Assembly (NCBI RefSeq): GCF_037176765.1
Contig: NC_090034.1
Coordinates: 91,748,500 to 91,812,499, forward strand
Source: Anolis sagrei
Taxonomy: Eukaryota; Chordata; Lepidosauria; Squamata; Anolidae
DNA: 64,000 bases
Reading direction: 5' to 3'
Shown: positions 26,801-33,300 of the stretch, in pieces
Numbering within the stretch: the first letter of the stretch is position 1
Layout of the letters: every line of letters starts with the position of its first letter
Made by a program: the position numbers and the translations under genes
The notes under the pieces: model-generated
What the model saw: only the letters and a program-made list of their open reading frames with translations
Database searches by the model: none
Told to the model about the DNA's origin: nothing

Positions 26801-29800
26801 AGCAGCTATTCCATAGGCAAGGAGCTGAACTGGGAAAGCAGGTTTTTGTTTTTCATAAGAGGGTGATACAGGCAGGAGGAGGGTGGAGCATGGAGCATGC
26901 AATATCATGGAGGTAATGCCAGACAAAAGGAAGACACTGTCAGATGGAGCTCAGTCCTGGAAACTCCCTGAGTGATCGGTGAGGGAAAACTACCCTAAAA
27001 TAAAGCTGAGCATCCAAAAACAAACAGGTTACAAAAGTTGAGCATCAGCTCATTAATGAACAGAGCATGAAGTGCCATGTGAAGTGGCTGTAAAAAATTC
27101 AGAGCATAGGCAAACATGCAGAGTCTGGTCTTAAAAAATCACAAAAGGTTTATTTACAATCATAAGAAATAACTACATTTCTTCATAGTAAAGAACTGGG
27201 TCTGAGCTACTCTAATACTCATCTCTTCTAAGGTTTCAAGAGAGGGAAAAACTCAGTCACTACATCTCTCCTGACACACAAGCGGAGAGAGATCTCAAAG
27301 CACACAGCACATACTCTCCATACTACTGTGTAAGGAGGCAGAAGTCAGATTCAAAAAGCTTGCAGTAGAAAAGTATCCTTTTTAAACAACCATTCAGAAT
27401 GAGAGCGGAAAGAGAGTAGAGAAAAAATTAGTTACATTCCAGCTATAAAAATAATAATATAGGAAATAAAAAAATAAAACTGTCATACAGGAGACATGGG
27501 GGAAAGGAATTCCCTCAACAGTTTGAACTAACTAAACTCTTCCTCATTGAGGACTTGAGACTTGGCCAGTATGGGGTTGAATTCCGACATGATCTTGGTC
27601 AACTCATACTCTGCCTAAGGGAAAGGCCATGGCAAACCCTCTCCAAGCAGATCTTGAACTGAAAACCAGATAAGCTCCCCAAAACTTTCTGTATATGTTT
27701 ATTTCATTTGACATGCCTTGGAATGGTTCTTGGCATTGTACATGACTAAATCTTCATGGGGCTCTTTACTCTTCTACAGCAAACTTTGATAGCTATCTAT
27801 CTATCTATCTATCTACCTCACGTCAGGAGCTACTTGAGAAACTGCAAGTCACTTCTGGTGCCAGAGAATTGGCTGTCTACAAGGACGTTGTCCAGGGGAC
27901 ACCCAGATCTTTCTGATGTTTTACCATCCTTGTGGGAGGCTTCTCTCATATGGGGAGCTGGAGCTGACAGACGGAGTTCATCCGTGTTCTCCCCAGATTC
28001 AAACCTGTGACCTGTCAGTCTTCAATCCTGTCGGCACAAGGGTTTATTTATTTATTTATTTATTTACTATATTTATATACCACCCCTCTCAGCCTGCAGG
28101 CGACTCAGGGCGGTTAAGAAAGACAACAATTTAATGCCAACAACAGCCTAAAACATTTAAAAACATTATCATATAATATAATATCTTAGCAAAATAAATT
28201 GAAAACATAAATCTTGTCCAAAATCATCATCCAATCATTCCATATTCCTATGCCTGTTACACTGCATTGTTAAAAGTTTGCTCAAACAGTCGAGTCTTCA
28301 CTTTCCTCCGGAATGCTAAAAGGGAGAGGGCCAATCTAATGTCCCTAGGAAGGGCGTTCCATAGTCAAGGGGCCACCATTGAGAAGGCCCTGTCTCTCGT
28401 CCCCGCCACACGTGTTTATGACCCCAGTGGGAGCGAGAGCAAGCCTCCCTCTCTCAAAGTCCTAGTTGGTTCATAAAGGGAGATGCGTTCGGACTGGTAG
28501 CTTAACCCATTGCACCACCGGGGCTCCTAGCAAACTTTGCTTTACAATTTAGTAAGAGTACACAGGGGATGTTCTCCCTCCGTGATTCAGTGTCTGAGTG
28601 CCTGTATTTTGGGGTGTGGAGAGGGCTGAGATTTGGAATTGTTACCCATCATCATTAAAATGTACTACTAAAGCCTGCATTGAAGAAAGGAGTGGGTTTT
28701 ATGGGAAGCCTCTTCTGATTTCCCCATTTCTTTCTCTTCGAAGGAAAATGGATGGGACACGGACGCCGCGGGATGAAAGGCGAAGAGCTCAGCACAATGA
28801 AGGTGCGCAGAAGAACCTAGCAGTACATATCTTCCCTTTTCTAAACTGAGCCCTGTTCAGTTAGGAAAGAAATGTCCAACTATTAGTTTTAAAAAAGAGA
28901 TATTAGGTTGATTGACGGCAAGTTTTTTTGATCTGCAAAGCTGTTAAAGGGGCATAGAGACTTAGGATTCTAATAAGTGAAGATAGACCCACCAACCCAA
29001 CATTATGAAACTGAACAATTGCTTGAATAACCACCTTCCCCAAATAGTCTAAATAAATCCTGGGAAACGTGGGGTTTTACAGATGATGAGCTGCATCATC
29101 CCTAAGTAAGCACCATAGCCAGTAGTGAGGGATGATGGGAGTTGGAGACCATGAAAGGAGGAAATCATTAACAAAATCTGGTTACCAGTAAACTCTAAAA
29201 TCAGGACAGTAAATAAAGAACAACACTCAAAAAGCAAGGAATTCCAGACCAGAGTTAATCAGAGCCACCTAACACCTGCCAACAAAGGATCCCCCCAAGC
29301 AGCAACCAGCCAGGCTTTGAAGCTGCAAGGCCATTCAATGCTAATCAAGGTAGCTAATTGCAACATTCGCAATTGCTTCAATTAGACAAGGGTTCTTTCT
29401 CCCACCCTGGACATTATTCCACAAATATATATAAACCCCACTTGCTGAATTTCCAACAGACCTCACAACCTCTGAGAATGCCTGCCATAGATGTGGGTGA
29501 AACGTCAGGAGAGAGTGCTTCTGGAACATGACCATACAATCCAGAAAACTCACAGCAACCCCTGGGGGCTGTAGTTTAACAATTTCTTGAAAGTTACATA
29601 TTCTCAGCTCTGAGTGGAACATTTTGAGAGTATATAGATATGTGAAAGCTTAACAGTATGATGTATGAGGGTTTATTTATTCTATTTACTCAATCGAAGG
29701 CTCGCCTTGTATGGCTAAATGACCTAGCAAAAATTAAGGCGCACATTAGATTTGCACAATACGGTAAACCTTAGTGCTGAGCCAAAGCCAAAGGCGAAGC

Positions 29801-30027
29801 TGCTTCAGGAGCACCTCGAGCTCCTATTTGAAGGACATCATCACTAATGTCATTGCCATGGCTGGGATTTGTAGTTTGGTGAGGCACCAGCATTCCATGG
29901 TAGAGAAGGCTTAAGACTTTATCAAACCACAGCCCCCGGGTTTCCATAACATTGAACTGAGGCAATTAAAGTGGTTTCATTCTACAGCACAGATGCATCC
30001 ATTGCTAGAAACTTTGGTGTTATAACA

Positions 30028-30086
<59 letters not shown>

Positions 30087-30337
30087 ATGTATATATGTAT
30101 ATATACACGCACACGCACACACACACACTGCCTTTCTCACCCCTGGGGGGACTCAAAGCGGTTTTGTTTTTAAAGAATTTTAACCAGGCATCGACTGTAA
30201 TGCACATCTTTTTTTGCCAAATTACAAAGAGTTTATTTATTTATTTAGGTCATTTTATCTCGCCCATTTGAGCCGGAAGGCGACTCAGGGCGGCACAAAA
30301 CCGGCACAATTAGATGCCGTGTGTGTGTGTATGTGTG

Positions 30338-30382
<45 letters not shown>

Positions 30383-33300
30383 ATACATACACATACATAT
30401 CTCAGTTAAAAGCAATTAAATAATAATAATAATAATAATAATCTTTATTTATACCCTGCCACCATCTCCCCAATGGAGAGTCGAAGCCTGGACAACATAT
30501 TTCATCAAAATAAAACCAAAACATAAACAACAAGCTACATCATCAAAATTACATTAAAAAACATATCAATGCAACAACAAAAACAAAATAACATTACAAT
30601 AAACACAGTCGCAGTAACAGTGGGCGGGCTACATCATAAGGCTCGCCTTGTATGGCTAAATGACCTCGCAAAAATTAACACATAAAAACCATATAAACAA
30701 TAAAAACTATATAAATCTATAAAACCAATGTCTTCCAGTTCAATTTTTTTGCTGCTATGCATGATAATTTTCTTGGTTTCAGGAATTTGAACATTGAGGT
30801 GTGCATTAGATTCAAGTAAATAGACTCGAGTAAATATGGTAGTTCTTTCCATCAGAGATGGTTTTCTTTGCTCTTTCTGCTTTAATGCACCCGGGTTGTG
30901 ATGGATCCCTCTACCCAGAACTCCAACCCCTAGGAATCCTGCCAATTACCATGCTCTTGTTCCCCTAATTCTTTGCTTGATGGATTGGGGCTACTTGCGG
31001 TCATGTTGCGGGTGTGTGGACTTGTTGTTGTGGTGGGTTCTTTAGCTTTGGTCTGTGTAGGCTGACTCCAGTTCAGACATGATGGAGTATCAGGGGCAGA
31101 TTGAAAACAACAAGAACAGAGTTATTAAACACAATATAAAAATCGAATAGCCTTTATTCTCCTTTCTCAAATCTTTCTTTAACTGCAATTCCTGTCCTTA
31201 TCAGCTCAAAACTCTGTCTGTGACAATGCAAACCCTGTCTGCCCCTTTCACAGAGACACACTTTTGTCTTTTGATAGTATTTTGATCCACTGTCGCCCCC
31301 TGTCACTAATCACACTGTCTGCCTAGCACTTCCTTCACATCTGTGTTTTTTATTGAACAATTACTGCTGATGTAGGCTGTGATGGTTTCTTCACTCCCAT
31401 TTCATCATATTTCTTTATGCATTATTTATAGATAGATACATTATTTATAGAGGAATGTATAATGTGGAGATTAATAATTATAGAGATTACAGACAATGTA
31501 ATAGGTGTTACATGTGGAATAAATAAATATGATCGATAATATAGATAATATTATATAGATGTTGTAAATAAAATTCTAATGATGGATAAAACTATAATTA
31601 TAATTGAATTGATTGTTAATATGTGTATGCCACACCTGCCTTTAATAAAGGGAATGGGCAATGCTCATTAAGACAGCAATGAATGTAACATGCAATGACT
31701 AGTAATGTCAAAGGATCGTAGTAAGTTCTAGGTAGCACTTACTAGGTTTTCCTCTAACACTAAGTCCAGTCATGTCCGACTCTGGGGGGTGATGCTCATC
31801 TCCATTTCTAAGCCGAAGTGCTGGCGTTGTCCTTAGACACCTCCAAGGTCATGTGGGCAGCATGACTGCATGGCGTGCTGTTACCTTCCCGCCGGAGTGG
31901 TATCTACTGATCTACTCACACATGCATGTTTTGGAACTGCTAGGTTGGCAGAAGCTGGGGCTGACAGCAAGAGCTCACCCCGCTCCTCGGATTCGAACCT
32001 GCGACTTTTCAATCAGCAAGATCAGCAGTTCAGCTGTTTAACCCACTGCACCACTGGTATCATAAATACTTATGATATTTTAAGCCAAATAACCTGACTT
32101 GTAAACTTTAGCATTCATATTGTGGCACCATTGTCATATCATATATGCCCCTAGAATGCATCTTATTTGCCCGGAAGCTGCACCAGCCAGAGTTCTCCTG
32201 GTGTGCATGATGATGAAGGGATGATGTGACCATCCTCCTCTTGCCATCAAGCTACATTACAATAAGCCGTTATGACAAGGGTCCTTGCTACTGTTCATCA
32301 TGTTACGCTGTTCATCATGTTACGCTGCCCTGTGCCGGCAGGACTGAAGACCAACAGGTCGCAGGTTCAAATCCGGGGAGAGGCGGATGAGCTCCCTCTA
32401 TCAGCTCCAGCTCCTCATGCGGAGACATGAGAGAAGCCTCCCACAAAGGATGATAAAAACATCAAATCATCTGGGTGTCCCCTGGGCAATGTCCTTGCAG
32501 ACGGCCAATTCTCTCACACCAGAAGCGACTTGCAGTTTCTCAAGTTGCTCCTGACACGACAAAAAAAAATAATCATGTTACGCTCCCTGGATTCGAACCT
32601 GCAGCCTTTCAGTCAGCAAGTTTAGCAGCTCAGCAGTTTAACCCACTGCGCCACCGGGGGCTCCGCAATAAATACTTGGGTAAACAAATAAGTACCCCTC
32701 CCCCCCCATGGTGCAGCAGATTAACCCGCTGAGCTGCTGAACTTGCTGACCGAAAGGTTAGCGGTTCGAATCCAGGAAGTGGGGTGAGCTCCCGCTGTTA
32801 GTCCCAGCTTCTGCCAATCTAGTAGTTCAAAAACATGCAAATGTGAGTAGATCAATAGGTACCGCTCTAGCAGGAAGGTAACAGCTCTTCATACAGTCAT
32901 GCCGGCCACATGACCTTGGAAGTATCTACAGACAATGCCAGCTCTTTGGCTTAGAAATGGAGGTGAACACCACCCCCACAGAGCTGGACACGACTAGACT
33001 TAATGTCAAGGGGAAACCTTTAGCTTTATCTATGCCACCTGTCTATAATAAAGGGAATTGACAATGTTCATTAAAATAGCAATGAATGGAATGTTCAATG
33101 ACTCATTAAGTTAAAGGATTTTACTAAATTCTAGGTAGCAAAATCAATAAATGCTTGAGTAAACAAATAAGTGTAAGTTGGTAGTGAAATAATGAGATTT
33201 AACTTTAATGCCATGATCTAAATGACCCTATTATTGGTTACCGTAACATATACATGTGAAGTGACAGAGAGTCCTTGTCTGCAAATCTCAGGGAACAGAT

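Noticed and set aside
32327-32420. tRNA gene
   Set aside because: The A- and B-box-like parts belong to tRNA-derived SINEs with a following SINE body and A-rich end; no intact cloverleaf was seen.
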